Shown here: in pieces, positions 46,641-58,624 of the stretch
Layout: each line of letters opens with the position of its first letter
Position numbering within the stretch: the stretch's first letter is position 1
DNA from: Ahaetulla prasina
Taxonomy: Eukaryota > Chordata > Lepidosauria > Squamata > Colubridae
Direction of reading: 5' to 3'
Assembly (NCBI RefSeq): GCF_028640845.1
Contig: NC_080540.1
Coordinates: forward strand, 93,508,061-93,572,060
DNA: 64,000 bases
The notes under the pieces: generated by a model
Databases searched by the model: none
Seen by the model: only the letters and a program-made list of their open reading frames with translations
What the model was told of the DNA's origin: nothing
Program-made: the position numbers and the translations under genes

Positions 46641-46984
46641 AATTGGCATGCCAAATACAAGATAGATTGCTTGAAATTTAGCCAATACATGGTGATTTAC
46701 AAAGCTAGCTGCACTTTCAAATATTAACAACATTTTTTAAAGGAAATATATATTTAGTTTGCTTTTCAGTTAATGAAAGTTCTTATAAATGTTATTTATT
46801 ATTATATAAATAATGCAAAATCACAGCTTCAGGTTCTTTAACTGCTGTTGGTCTTCATATGGATTGAATTTTTCCCAAGTACCTAAAATGTTATAATGTA
46901 TCAGCATAGTATACTGTATGTGTGGATACAAGTAATGTGGCCTTTTGTCTATTAAAAAATGGACATTTTGTTAATGCATAGTTT

Positions 46985-47065
46985 TTTTAAGTGCTGTCCA
47001 AGGCTTTTTGGTATGGCACCCAGTGTGGTGATAACCATTGGGACAATCATGACCAATTTATGCCA
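46985..47065 (-). mobile_element. Short LINE remnant (R4/Dong-like C-terminal motif)
   Basis: Minus strand translation gives HKLVMIVPMVITTLGAIPKS followed by LGQHLKKL. This fits the terminal motif (VPxVIGALGxxPKxLxxxL) seen at the end of some R2/R4-group LINE proteins. Only about 80 bp are recognisable, so family assignment is weak. Confidence 0.35.
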
Positions 47066-47143
47066 TAATCTTTCAACTTCAATTTTCATATGTTAATTCT
47101 TTGTGGTCTTCTCATTTATATATTTATTTACAATTTGTGTATT

Positions 47144-47497
47144 TATAGTTTACTATTATTCTTTCATGTAGAAACACTGAGTGGTTCACAAAAGGTAAAT
47201 AAAAAAGACATTATCCTAGGGAACAATAAAAGAAGCTTCTCAAAAGTATAATGGCAGTTGAATTAGAAAAGATCCATTTTATCAGGAGTAAGTAATATTG
47301 GCCAGATGTAGGTGCACATGTATAGTTTACTATTATTCTTTCATGTAGAAACACTGAGTGGTTCACAAAAGGTAAATAAAAAAGACATTATCCTAGGGAA
47401 CAATAAAAGAAGCTTCTCAAAAGTATAATGGCAGTTGAATTAGAAAAGATCCATTTTATCAGGAGTAAGTAATATTGGCCAGATGTAGGTGCACATG
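47144..47497 (+). repeat. Exact 177-bp tandem duplication
   Basis: 47144-47320 and 47321-47497 are identical over all 177 bases as far as I can compare them by eye, from TATAGTTTACTATTATTC to GGCCAGATGTAGGTGCACATG-like end. There is no spacer and no similarity to known repeats in the unit. Confidence 0.92.
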
Positions 47498-48090
47498 TTC
47501 AGATCATGTCTATGAAAGTAATCTGCACACAGCATTAAACAATTATTCTCCATAACACATCATATAAGCCATCTTTCTTTTAAGACAGAAGACGCAAGTG
47601 CGTGAAGAAGAGGAAAATGTTAAACTTCCTGCAATTTTTCTATAGTGAAAATGTACGTGAGAGAAAGAAAGTTACAGGGGCAAGCAGATCTCTTTACAAT
47701 ATATAAATTAATTCTGTTTATCTTGAAGGTTGCCTATTGACTTTAATGCAAGGTGGCAATTTTCTTGGAGCTGAAAGAAGACAACTGGAAAGTCATAGGA
47801 CTTATCAATGAAATTTCCTGATATGATTTGGGGCCATGGAAGGGAGCGTTACCTCTCATTTCCATTTTTTTGAGTGGAGAAAGTATAAAATAAAATACAA
47901 GCTTATTATTTGTAAAAATATTTATTTTATTTTATTAAAAAATGTATTTTTAACAACAAATTGCAGGGTTCTAAGGAGGGTCAGGTAGAGAATTGGAGGC
48001 TGCATATGAACCACCCTATATCAGTGTATCTTGGATTTCATACACAACACTTGTTGAAGGTGATGTTATTTCATAGAAGAGCATTTAGAG
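47498..48090. other. No recognised feature
   Basis: AT-rich DNA between the tandem duplication and the hAT remnant. Confidence 0.5.
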
Positions 48091-48223
48091 CACGGGTGTC
48101 AAACTTGCTGAGTCACATTGCCGTCACGTGATGTTTCATGACATTTTCCCCCTTTGTGGAGCTGGGATGGACATGGGCTGCATGTGACACATCCGGCCCG
48201 CAGGCCCCAGTTTGACACCCCAG
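48091..48223. mobile_element. Short hAT MITE
   Basis: Begins CACGGGTGTCAAACTTGCTG and ends GGCCCCAGTTTGACACCCCAG. The ends are inverted (GGTGTCAAAC / GTTTGACACC), with CGGCCCGCAGGC inside, as in a common reptilian hAT MITE. Flanking octamers ATTTAGAG and ATAAAGAA match at five of eight positions, a worn target duplication at best. Confidence 0.7.
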
Positions 48224-49411
48224 ATAAAGAAACAGTCATAAAATGTGAATTTCATTCCAGTGGTAAGTTCAGTTGTAAATCCAGTTTTAGTGGACATATT
48301 TGGTCTGTATTTTACCTGGATTGAATTCCAGGTAAATATGTAGTTCATCTGGGCCATCTTCATGCTGAATGTTCAGTTTCTGTGGAATAGTCAGCTGGAA
48401 TGCTGACTGGAAAAAGGGGGATAGGAAAAGACCCTCTCAAATACACCGACCCCTTATGAAGACATAGCCAATGATGGCAGTTTGAAACCAATCAACTGTG
48501 AAGAGGTCAAACACCAGCTTACTCATGAGAATGCTTCAGTCTCTTTAGCCACTTGCAAGAAGACCTTTAACAGAAAGCCAACTAATTTGTTGACAGCTGC
48601 TAACAACGCTGTTGAGGAACAAAAGGAAGGGGGAAATTAGCTATTATAGAATAGCTAATAGAGAAAAAGGAAGAAAGCTAGATATTAGCTTGTTGCAGGA
48701 AGAACCTCCTCTAGACTGGATGTGACAAGGCAAATACTGCTGTTATATTCAGAGTAGAGAAATTCTAGTCTGCCTGACTTTACTGGTAAAACCTCTCTCA
48801 GGTTGCTCCTGAAGAATCAGCCAAGCTCTCCTTAAGTCATAAAGTATCCTAGTTGGAATCATAAAATTAAGTTTGCTTTCTAAAAGGGAGCTGTAGAATT
48901 TTTCTAAACTAAAGAAGCTACTTTCCCCCTCTTTTTCATTCTTCTTGTTCTTCTATGATTCTCTACTTATAGCAGAGAACATTAAAAAGTTACCCAAACC
49001 TTGACAGTTGAACTTAAAGGACACAATCAAATAAAAAGCCATTTTCAACGTTATTCCTCTTTGTATGGCTTTGTAAGAACCCTTGCACCTATAAGCTGAT
49101 CCATCACCTCTAGACAGGGAAAGGAGGCACCACTCTGAGCAGAAGGAACAAAGAAAAGGCAATGCTTCTATAATTATAGTACATGTTTAACACCACCATC
49201 ACCAGAAATGATTTTTGTTAATCTTTTGCTAGAAACTGTCTATAAGGAAGTTACTGTATGTAACTGATTTATTTCTTTTTTGCATCTTTTTGTAAACAAG
49301 GAATGCTGGTAGTTGATATAATTAGGAACATTAACAGGCATAAATATAAACTCATGAAATACAATAAGAGCAAACTAGTATTCCATCTATAATAACTTCT
49401 TCTCTGTCTGC
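48224..49411. other. No recognised feature
   Basis: AT-rich, unique-looking; frames of 69-75 codons without a domain. Confidence 0.5.
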
Positions 49412-49440
49412 TTGTCTGTCTGTCTGTCTGTCTCTCTCTC

Positions 49441-49513
<73 letters not shown>
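49412..49513. repeat. (CTGT)n-(CT)n-(CTAT)n compound microsatellite
   Basis: Five to six CTGT units, a short CT run, then about 18 CTAT units to 49513. The overlapping frame (Ser-Ile-Tyr-Leu repeats) is a repeat artefact. Confidence 0.9.
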
Positions 49514-50734
49514 AAATTTCTGTTGATACATACTGACCTTTTTTCACAGTATCCCATAGAAAAGCAGAATATGTCATCATATGTCATCAGAATAAAGTTA
49601 ATTTAGGAAGTCTCTGGAGGAAGTTGTTACTGACAAAAGACTGCTTCAGCATGCAAGGGAAATCGTTTCTCATCTTAACTAATTTATTTCAACTGAAGTC
49701 ATATAGAGTTCAATTGCTTATCAACTAGAGGAGAGTTAGGGGAGTATTTAGTAATATAAAAAAAGGCAAATGTTCACTAATACTTATTTTAGGATTTTTT
49801 TTTTGAGATTCATTAGAATTTGACTACAATAATCTTGAACTTCTGTCATATTGGAAAACATAACTCAGTGATGCATACTTAAGGCGAGAATACTGAAATG
49901 AATATTAGTTTATTAGAATTCAATCTATTAAACCAGAATTGTAATATTTTTCTATACATTATTATATGTAATGAGCTAAAATTCTTTAGGGGAATTGGGA
50001 GTAGTTGCACAGTATTCCAAAGGGCAATGTTATTACTCCATATTTGCCATTAAGGTTTAATACATTTTATAGGACAAATTTATGACAAATTCTGAGAAGG
50101 CAATACTTGATCTCTCCATAATTCATACAGTACTTAGGAAAGTAAAATTTTAATTATGGATTTTAAACAGTTCACTAGAAAACTACTGAATGATACTGTT
50201 TCATTTTTTGACATTCTGAATGAACATTATGTATTGTATGTTCCATTCTATAGTGCTGGGATGTCAATTTGTGGTGAATTATGGAGAAAGACTTCAGGTG
50301 TAAGCCATTAATTATCAATTACGGGCTCATTCAATTACTTTTTTATGTTATTTCTAATGTCACAGTGCATCAGGCAGAAATTCATCACATGTATTTGTAA
50401 GAAATCATTGTTTTTCTAGGCCCAAGTTTTTGAAGTAAAGGTAAACCTTGGAAAACCTTGAGTATTGCCTGATTTTTAATTTTTTTTTCTAAATTTCATT
50501 AATTATATTATTTTAGAAAAGTGAAACTTGTTGAAATTAATGTGGTTTTTAGGTTGGGATCTATCAGATCTGGACTGAAATATACAGAAAAACAAACAAA
50601 CGAAAACACCTGCCCACCCCAAACGTTGCTTGATAGTAGCAAGAAGTAAAGGAAGCTCTGTCTGCTGCCACCTATTTATTGGTTGCCCAGATTTCTGCAA
50701 ACCAGGTAAGGCAAACTTATTTTAGTCAGATCAA
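49514..50734. other. No recognised feature
   Basis: AT-rich unique-looking DNA. Confidence 0.5.
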
Positions 50735-50906
50735 AGACAAACGTGCCTACCGTTCCTGTCCTATTGTTTTTCTTTTCTTCTTCCTAAATATATATATGCT
50801 TATACTTCCTAATATTTACTCTTATATATGTTTATATACTATATAATCTTTTCGTATGATACTTATATATATTGTTGTGACAAAATAAATAAATAAATAA
50901 ATAAAT
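50735..50906 (+). mobile_element. LINE 3' UTR fragment (same family as 10.6-11.4 kb)
   Basis: AACGTGCCTACCGTTCCTGT then CTATTG, TATATGCTTATACTTCC and GATACTTATATATATTGTTG followed by (AAAT)n. The same phrases in the same order end the LINE at 11320-11440. A severely 5'-truncated insertion. Confidence 0.65.
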
Positions 50907-52130
50907 GTTTAGAAAGTCTGTTCTTTCTAGCATTAGACGTCAACATGTTGACCCTGCAAGCTGATTTAAGCAATTCAACATAGAATTTGAAATATGTTAT
51001 TAACTGTTTAATATACAGCTTTGGTTGTTTTTTTTTTGACAGCAACCAAATACAGCACAGCCAAATGGTTTTTGAGTGGGAGCAAATTCATTGGGGTCCT
51101 GGCTATTGAATTTTCACAGAAAGGGAAATGGTGACCTCCCAGATACCATACTTCATGGCAGTGTTGACCCTCCCCCAAAATAAAGATGGTGGATCTGCAG
51201 ATATGATGATAGAAGCAGCTGTTGAAAACAAAAGAATAAGCAAGAGGTGCAAATATGTGCAGACCCAAGTGATGAAATACAAGAATGGCTTTAAAGATTA
51301 ACCCAAAGAGCAGTCTGATTGGAGAGCCAGCTTATGATAAATTTAGCTTCTTTGTAATGTCTAAAAACCACTTTAACTCCTTTTACTTTCTATATATCTC
51401 TTTCCCTCATTTCACTTTTATACATATAGTATGTGCTCCCTGCTGTCTCCTCCCTTCTTTCTTTTCCTAGTATAGCTACTTTTAATCCTTCCTTTATTTC
51501 CATCTCCCCCTTTCTTCTTCTTCTGCTATTTCTGCTAGAAAGGGAGGTGTGTGTGTGTGTGTGTGTGTGTGTGGTTGTGTATCTGTATGTGTGAATGGTT
51601 TCTATGAATTTATTCAATTTATCATCATAGACCAAATAATGCAAAAGTGAAAAAGCCAATATGCCCCACAGGTGGAGGATAGTGGAAAAGCCAGACAAAA
51701 AGAGAAACTCAAATTCTTATCCAGGAACTGACTATTTATGTTGCTAGGTCAGAATCTGACTTCTACTCTTGAAAGCAGCATAATAGAATTTGGCCACTGT
51801 GAAGGTTGTAGAATCATATGATTAAATATATGACTATTGGAATTCTGCCAAAACAGGTGCAATATACCTTTTACTAATATCTCTATACATGAGGCAATGT
51901 AATAAAACACCACTAAGGATTCCACTATTCCTACAAAGGCATAATTGATCATTATAAGAGACAGTTTTGAATTTTCTCTCCAGGACTAAAATAGACAAGG
52001 TGCAATACTGATACAGGGTGAGGAATCTTCTAATTTATTGTTACTGCCTCAATTATCTCTTTGGCTTCCACAAGAAAGCAGAGTTTTTAAAAGAAAGGTA
52101 TTGGTTCTGTTGTATGCATGTTAGGAAGAA
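50907..52130. other. Unique DNA with a (TG)n tract
   Basis: No gene recognised. (TG)n of about 13 units at 51547-51573 next to a polypyrimidine region (51470-51540). Frames here are antisense products of these tracts. Confidence 0.5.
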
Positions 52131-52132
52131 TA

Positions 52133-52271
52133 CAGTGTTTCCCCAAAAATAAGGCCCTATCTTATATATATTTTTTTGAACCTTGAAATAAACGCTTGGC
52201 CTTATTGCCATGCACTCAAAAGCCCAATTGGGCTTATTATCAGGAGATGTCTTATTTTGGGGAAAACAGGG
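52133..52271. mobile_element. TA-flanked MITE with AAAATAAGGCC ends
   Basis: Left CAGTGTTTCCCCAAAAATAA, right complement CCCTGTTTTCCCCAAAATAA; TA outside both ends (52131-52132, 52272-52273). The interior keeps the AACGCTTGGCCTTATT phrase that the 29.5 kb copy has in the form AAGGCCAAGCGCTTATTTTG. Short, internally deleted member. Confidence 0.75.
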
Positions 52272-52730
52272 TATTTACAATGGATTAATATATGCGGGTG
52301 GGTTTTGCAAATAATTCTCATAGACCTATAGATCTCAGGAATTTTGATTGAGCTGCTTCTAACACAGGGATAGCTTTGCACACATGTATGTACTGTATAC
52401 ATGACACATAGCAAACACTTTGAGATTTAAATAATGTGACTGCTCCAGGCACATAATTATTCCTTTACCATTTAAAAAACAACAGAAGCTTTTTAGGACT
52501 GCAGGGTATGGTTAGAAGCTCTGTGTTTCCAAAAGATACATAACTGAGTCACTGAAAGGTCTATTAATTTTATCACTAAAATATGACATTGACTTGACAA
52601 TGCATAATCAATCAATCAAAGATAATTGCCAATAAATGTCTATATACTGGAAGTCTTTCATTGGTACAGTTTGGTTGCTGTTAATTTTCCAGGTATGACA
52701 GTGAATAGTGCACTCTCCTGGTAAAAAAAG

Positions 52731-52970
52731 AGTCGAGGTGGCACAGTGGTTAGAGTGCAATAGTGAAGGCTACTTCAGCTGACTGCTAGCTACAATTCAG
52801 CAGTTCAAATCTCACCGGCTCAAGGTTGACTCAGTCTTCCAGCCTTCCGAGGTCGGTAAAATGAGGACCCAGATTGTTGGGGGCAATAGGCTGACTCTGG
52901 AAACTGCTTAGAGAGGACTGTAAAGCACTGTAAAGCGGTATATAAGTCTAAGTGCTACTGCTATTGCTAA
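52731..52970 (+). mobile_element. tRNA-derived SINE with L2-like 3' end
   Basis: Head AGTCGAGGTGGCACAGTGGT (A-box region), B-box GCAGTTCAAATCTCACCG, core CAGTCTTCCAGCCTTCCGAG then AAAATGAGGACCCAGATTGT, and 3' end ACTGTAAAGCGGTATATAAG followed by AGTGCTACTGCTATTGCT. The GCGGTATATAA ending is shared with the L2 elements of this window. A second copy lies at 58349-58566. Confidence 0.8.
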
Positions 52971-54920
52971 ATACTGTCCATTTGGAGTTTGCTGGCCTGG
53001 TAGAATAGTCTTCATCTTGGTTGTTCTTGGCATTTAGATGGGGTAGCCAGACTGCCAGCATACATTAACATGGAGACTGGATTATGAGCCAGAGATGGAG
53101 GATGAAAATCTATTTTGGTGAGGGCCAGTATGATGTCATTAATATAGAAATGAAATATAGCAGAGAAGACAAACTTTTTTTTATGTTCCTGGGATCTAGG
53201 CAGCAATTTCTGGAGAAAGAAAAAACAAAACAAAACCCCAATGCCTCATACTAATTTTCTTTAGAGAAGAAGAACAGATGTCTTGAATTTTTTTGGATTC
53301 TTTTCAAGTATCCAGTCTCTTATAGCAATTCAAAATTCCAAACAAACAAATTAAGATCTAATCTGAAATGCCAGCTGCAATAATCTGGGACTGCAAATCT
53401 GTTCTCAATGGAAGGGCAAACACATGCTGTGAATCTACTTACGTATGCCACTCATGCTGCATATAAGCAAATGTACAGAAACATCACAGGGCATGGAAAA
53501 TGAAGCTTTATTTTGCTGTAAATGAAACAGCCTGTAATCTTTACTTTAAAACCCACAAACTGAAGGGCCTACTGTCATTCATTAGGAAGCACAATGGTGA
53601 CTACCAAACAGATCAAGGTATCAGTTCAGATTAATCTTCAGCAGGAAATGCTTGCAAATAAGCAGTGGATGAGCGGAAAAATTCTTTCAATAGCAACTAA
53701 CAACTTCTGTGCGTTTATCTCTGGTCGATCTATTTTCAATTTTATCAATATTGGGAAAATGCATTACCCACTATTCAATATGAAAAATCTCATGAGTTTA
53801 AAAAGAAAACCAAGGCCATTGTATTCTTACTGCTTTCCTGCAGCATGAAATGGGATGAGATCATAGTACATTAGCTTCCCGCTTGAATCATTAAAAAGCC
53901 ATAGCAGTTTTAGATTAGACAGAAAGTTTTGCTAATGGCTCATTCTGGCTCACATTCCACTGGCCACTATATTTAATTATTGAGGATTGACTCAATCTTA
54001 ATAACGATTCTCAAATCACAAATGAATGTGCAACACTATTCTACTGTCATCTTAAAAGTTAATTTAATTTTATACAACTTCTGTGTCTCTTTTTTAGTTG
54101 TTTCCTTCTTGTCCTCATATACTCTTAGTGCTATCTTTCAAATATCTATTAAAGCATAAAGAAAAAGAAAAGATGAACAAAATTGGATGAAGGACTATGA
54201 TGTCTTTTTTTAACTCTGGATGTGAGAATTGGAATGGCACAACGTTGTCCCAAGAACAGTCAGTAATCATGGTTGACAAGGGCAGCTGAAGGCCTTTTTA
54301 GGTTGTTTTTGCTCCTGTCAAGTTTGCTGTCTTTTATTTCTTTTTTATTATGTTGGGTTTTTTAAATTCTTTTTAATGTTGTTTACCTGTGAAATACCCA
54401 GAACTGCTAGAAATCGGGTAGCATAACATTTAATTAAATAATAACTAAATAATAAGAACCTGATGCATAGGAAGACCAACATCAGTTAAAGAACTAGCTG
54501 TTCTGATTTCACATTGCTATATATAGTAAGAATAATAACAACAAGCACAACAACAACAGATTCTATCTATCCAGCAGAATCTCCCGTCACTCATCTGTCA
54601 TAATTATCTTCCATCAGAATCTTCTATGTAATTAAAATTATGTATTTATTCTGTGATGCTGAATTATTCTGATTCTTGGTAGCTTATCATAAAATCAAAT
54701 GCAGTTAAAACATCCACCATAAGAAAACCAAACATAATGAAACCATAAGAAAAAGTAATAATATTAATAATAATCCATAGTCATCCTAATGCCCAAATCC
54801 AAAGCAGCTCAAACAACAGAAACCAATGGTCATAATAACGGTAGGAAACAAAGTAATAATAATAAGGCCAAATGAAGAATAGAAAACTGACATGGCAAGG
54901 CAAAGTATTACATGGCCAGA
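52971..54920. other. No recognised feature
   Basis: AT-rich, unique-looking; small frames without domains. About 54.5-54.75 kb has short AAC/AAT-rich runs. Confidence 0.5.
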
Positions 54921-54927
54921 AAACACA

Positions 54928-55002
<75 letters not shown>

Positions 55003-55012
55003 AGAGAGAGAG
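54921..55012. repeat. (CA)n-(GA)n compound microsatellite
   Basis: About 11 CA units followed by about 33 GA units with one GGGAGG interruption. The Ser-Leu repeat frames on the minus strand come from this tract. Confidence 0.9.
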
Positions 55013-55344
55013 CGCAAGCAAAGCAGATAGTTATAAGATCTGACAATGGCTAAGAGAAGGAAAGTTGAAGAAAGAGAGAGAGGGGCTAATTCTGACTGCA
55101 CAAGATCAAGCTAAAGAACAAATACATACAGTATATTCTAGCCTCAGCCCCATCACTGCACAGTAACATCACCCAGGAGGGTCTCCTTGAAGGAATTTGG
55201 CAATCTTGTTGCCAAAGTCACAGACCATTCTGTGTCAAAATGGAAATGTACTGGACCCAAAAGAAAAAGATAAAAGAAAGGAGACAGAGAAGAGGAGTTT
55301 TATACTTGCTGTGGATCCCACCATGTTAAGTAGAAATATGATCT

Positions 55345-55708
55345 GTATAGGACAGAGGTGTCAAATTTGATTTTAATTGAGGGCTGCATCAGAGTTGTGT
55401 TTGACCTTGGGGGGCTGGGCGTGGCTAGCTCGACATCAGTCCTGTCAGGAATGCCTGTGGCAGCCCAAGCACTCCTGTCAGGAGCACCTATGGTGGCTGC
55501 ATGCGGCCCTCCTGAGCTCCGTTTTTAATGGCAGAGGGATGCAGGAGGCCATGGCAGCCGGAAATGGATCTTGGAAGTCGGTTTTCGCTGGCAGAAGCAC
55601 CACAGGCCGGTCCTTCACTGTTTCCAGGGTGGCCCCATGGGCCAGATCTAAGTACCCCATGGACTGGATTCGACTCCCAGGCCTTGAGTTTGACACCCCG
55701 GTATAGGA
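55345..55708. mobile_element. hAT MITE with exact 8-bp target duplication
   Basis: GTATAGGA is present at 55345-55352 and 55701-55708. Element ends CAGAGGTGTCAAATTTG and TTTGACACCCCG are inverted over about 10 of 12 bases. The interior is GC-rich (GGGGGGCTGGGCGTGGCTAG, GAAGTCGGTTTTCGCTGGCA). Related to the short element at 48091. No transposase; the frames of 70-109 codons are compositional. Confidence 0.85.
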
Positions 55709-56829
55709 CAAATGCTCTTTCCCTCAGACTCTACACATAGATGCTGCTGTGAATAGCATGTTGCAGGCAACAGGGAAAAGCTAAAGGAATCCATCCGCTA
55801 CCTCCCCCCGTCAGTTAGCTCCCAAACCTAAGGATGAAACTGAACAGCATCTGAGTGAAAAATGAATACTTTTCAAATGTTCCATTAAAACTAGAAAGAG
55901 ACAAATAAGCAAAGTACATACACAGCACACTGTGTATCACTTCAAAACTGCTGAAATATATCTGAGTGTATTTGTTCTGATGAGGATGGTATTTCTCCTA
56001 TTATTCCCCAACCTTCTTTTAAGTTTTAATTTTCCATTTTTATCTCCTGAACTTTCCCTCCATAAATAAAAGCTTTGACATATATCTAAAATAAATGAAG
56101 GACTGTCTCAGCCTTGTGCAGATGTATGCCATTAATTTCCAATGAACTCAAAGGGAGGAAAGAAATAAAACTGCAAATTAAAATGGGAAGAACTGCAAGT
56201 TGACAAGGCATTGGAAAAGGTTGCTGCTTCAGCTCCATCTCCTAAAGATAGTTATACCAGCAATAATGTAAGTGTTTAATTTGGGGGAAAATGCTTACTA
56301 TGTAACATGAGTCAATTATATTTTAAAAGGTGAATAATTTCATGCTCAATACAATGCTTCTGATCAATCAGAAAACAGAAATAGCAAATAATATCAAAAA
56401 AAATATTTTAATTTCCATTATTCCTTTCCACTTCTTGACTTCAAAATAGCCAAAATATCAACGAACCAGCAAATGCAGGGTTGTAAAAATGCAATTACAT
56501 TAGCTTTTTTTTAAAAAAATAAATTGAATCTACCTTATAAAGAAACACATAAATGTTAATAAGCAAAAATGCACGTAATCTCAATATTTATAAATAAAGC
56601 ATAAACTTTTAAAGTGGAAGGAAGTTATTGCAGTTGTCCTTAAGTATTTCTTTACTGAAGTAATCTAAATGTTTGAAACTTGAAACACTATCAGCAAAGA
56701 GATTCAGTTATACAAGCAGCAAAGTTTTAAATCATAACTCTATTGTTTGCGCAGACTGTATTCCTGCAAGGAAATATACTTCTCTAAGAAGGAGTATAAA
56801 TCTTTCCATTCCCCACCATCCAGATGGAG
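55709..56829. other. No recognised feature
   Basis: AT-rich unique-looking DNA. Confidence 0.5.
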
Positions 56830-56955
56830 TTGAAGAAGCTTCTTGGATGAGAAGCGAAAGGTCTTCAAAGAAAAACCAGAAAGTCCAGTTGCCTCTTGAA
56901 AAAGCATCTTTGGGACAACCATGACCTGGATGTCTGAGAATCTCCACAGACACTT
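56830..56955 (+). repeat. PLE-associated hammerhead-like repeat
   Basis: TTGAAGAAGCTTCTTGGATG then AGAAGCGAAAGGTCTTCAAA, CCAGAAAGTCCAGTTGCC and GGGACAACCATGACCTGGAT. TGAAGA, stem GCTTCT/AGAAGC with loop TGGATG, then GAAA fit the hammerhead-like pattern seen in the PLE cluster, though the following base is G (GAAAG) instead of C. Same family as 3537-3730, here as a single copy with more flanking sequence (ATCTCCACAGACACTTCTCT-like end). Confidence 0.6.
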
Positions 56956-58348
56956 CTCTAAGAACAAAACCAGCAGCCTAGACTGTTTCTACCTTGTATA
57001 AATGGTTTCCTATAATTATTTAAAAAGAAAATGATTGCTTTTGAACTTGCTAAAATAAATGTCAAAGCAATATTCTGTTGCTATATACATCACAAATTTA
57101 CTGCATTGAGAGCACTTACTGGTGCAGATATTTTACATTCTTCTCTATTTTTAGCACAAGCAGCATAGATCCATGACTGCTATAAAGGCTTTCCCCTGAA
57201 ATTTTATTTTATGAGGGGGGAAAAAGGATTTACAGCAATATTTTGATATTTATTTTAATGAAACACAAACACTTCATCTAAAGTGAATCTTACAATGTGA
57301 AGGGTACAAATCAGTCTTTACTTGGATTAAATATTAGCATTTATTAAAAAAAAGACTGGAAGGATTTAGTTTGGTTTTCCACATCATTCTAGACAATTTC
57401 CATGATTATTTGGGATAAACGAGTTTGCAAATTTAGAATGCTTTCAGGCAAATTTCACCCAACTTGTATTTTCTCCTAGCCGTGTCTAGCATAATAAACA
57501 GCATGCATATTAGTGGGTACATGAATTACTTCCAATAACTTAGAATGGTTTTAACCAGAGTAAATCACTGATTAGCACTGTGGTTGCTCTTTCTAAGACA
57601 TGGCACACAGACCAAATGCATCTCTGCTGAAAGCTTACAAATGGGATTGAAATGACATGCTAGTCTAACATGAAGAGGATTATTCAGATGTCTCTCTAGC
57701 ATATTTATTCAGCTTAACAGATAAGGGTAAGAGAAAGTCAAGCTTAGATAATAGCCTGAAGGAAAGATGAATATATTTAAGAAAGTTTTTTTAAAAAATC
57801 CAAATGAGAACACAGAAAAAGATGAGTAGGGTAGCCTTCCCTAGCATTATCCAATGGTGAGTGTCTTCTACTGTTCAACCATGAGGTCAAAGTTATATGA
57901 AGCATAGAGGAGGCAACTTTAAGATGTTTAGTTTAAAACTAAAGATGGAACTATGCACCTGTTGGTGGCCATATCACAAAATGCAATGATTTAATGTAAA
58001 TGATAGGGCATAGAAGTCCAGCTTTCTTTCTTTCTTTCTACCCTTTCTGTACTGTAAGATGTGTGTAGCAGGCTATTGTATCCAAGGTCTTCTCCCAGTA
58101 ATGTAAATAACAAACAAATACATAAACTCCATATCAGGTAGAATCTCTACAGGGTTTTTATGAGTCTTATTTTTAGTATATGTCAGATAAACTTGATTAC
58201 ATTTGCTTGGAATTGGATTCTGGCTCAGCAATCCAAAGACTGAGACTTTGATTATCTGGGAAGAGTTGAGCTTCTGCACTGAGGAAGTAGACAGAATCTT
58301 TGGGACTGTGAACCCTCCATTTTTGTTTTAGATCCATATCCCTGTATA
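56956..58348. other. No recognised feature
   Basis: AT-rich unique-looking DNA with a short (CTTT)n at 58025-58040. Confidence 0.5.
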
Positions 58349-58564
58349 GCAATAGCAATATCACTTAGACTTATAAATCACTTCACAGTGCTTTACAGCC
58401 CTCTCTACGAGGTTTACAGAGACAGCCTTTTGCCCCCAACAATCTAGGTCCTCATTTTACTGATCTCAGAAGGATGGGAATCTGAGTCAACCTTGTACCA
58501 GTGAGAATCAAACCCCTGGCAATCAGCAGAAGTAGCCTGCAGTACTGCATTCTAACCACTGCGC

Positions 58565-58566
<2 letters not shown>
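58349..58566 (-). mobile_element. tRNA-derived SINE with L2-like 3' end, diverged
   Basis: Minus-strand copy of the SINE at 52.7 kb: AGAATGCAGTACTGCAGGCT, GGTTTGATTCTCACTGG, AAAATGAGGACCTAGATTGT and AGGGCTGTAAAGCACTGTGA, ending GATTTATAAGTC then AGTGATATTGCTATTGC. Its head abuts a (CTGT)n-(CT)n microsatellite (58567-58599). Confidence 0.75.

Positions 58567-58599
<33 letters not shown>
58567..58599. repeat. (CTGT)n-(CT)n microsatellite
   Basis: Four CTGT units and about nine CT units next to the SINE head. Confidence 0.85.
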
Positions 58600-58624
58600 T
58601 TGCATAATGAATCCATACTTAATT

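Noticed and set aside
46308..46733. 141-codon minus-strand frame
   Set aside because: It is antisense to a Sauria-type SINE; a similar antisense frame appears over the SINE at 31 kb.
54781..55101. Frames rich in Ser-Leu repeats
   Set aside because: Produced by the (GA)n/(CA)n microsatellite.
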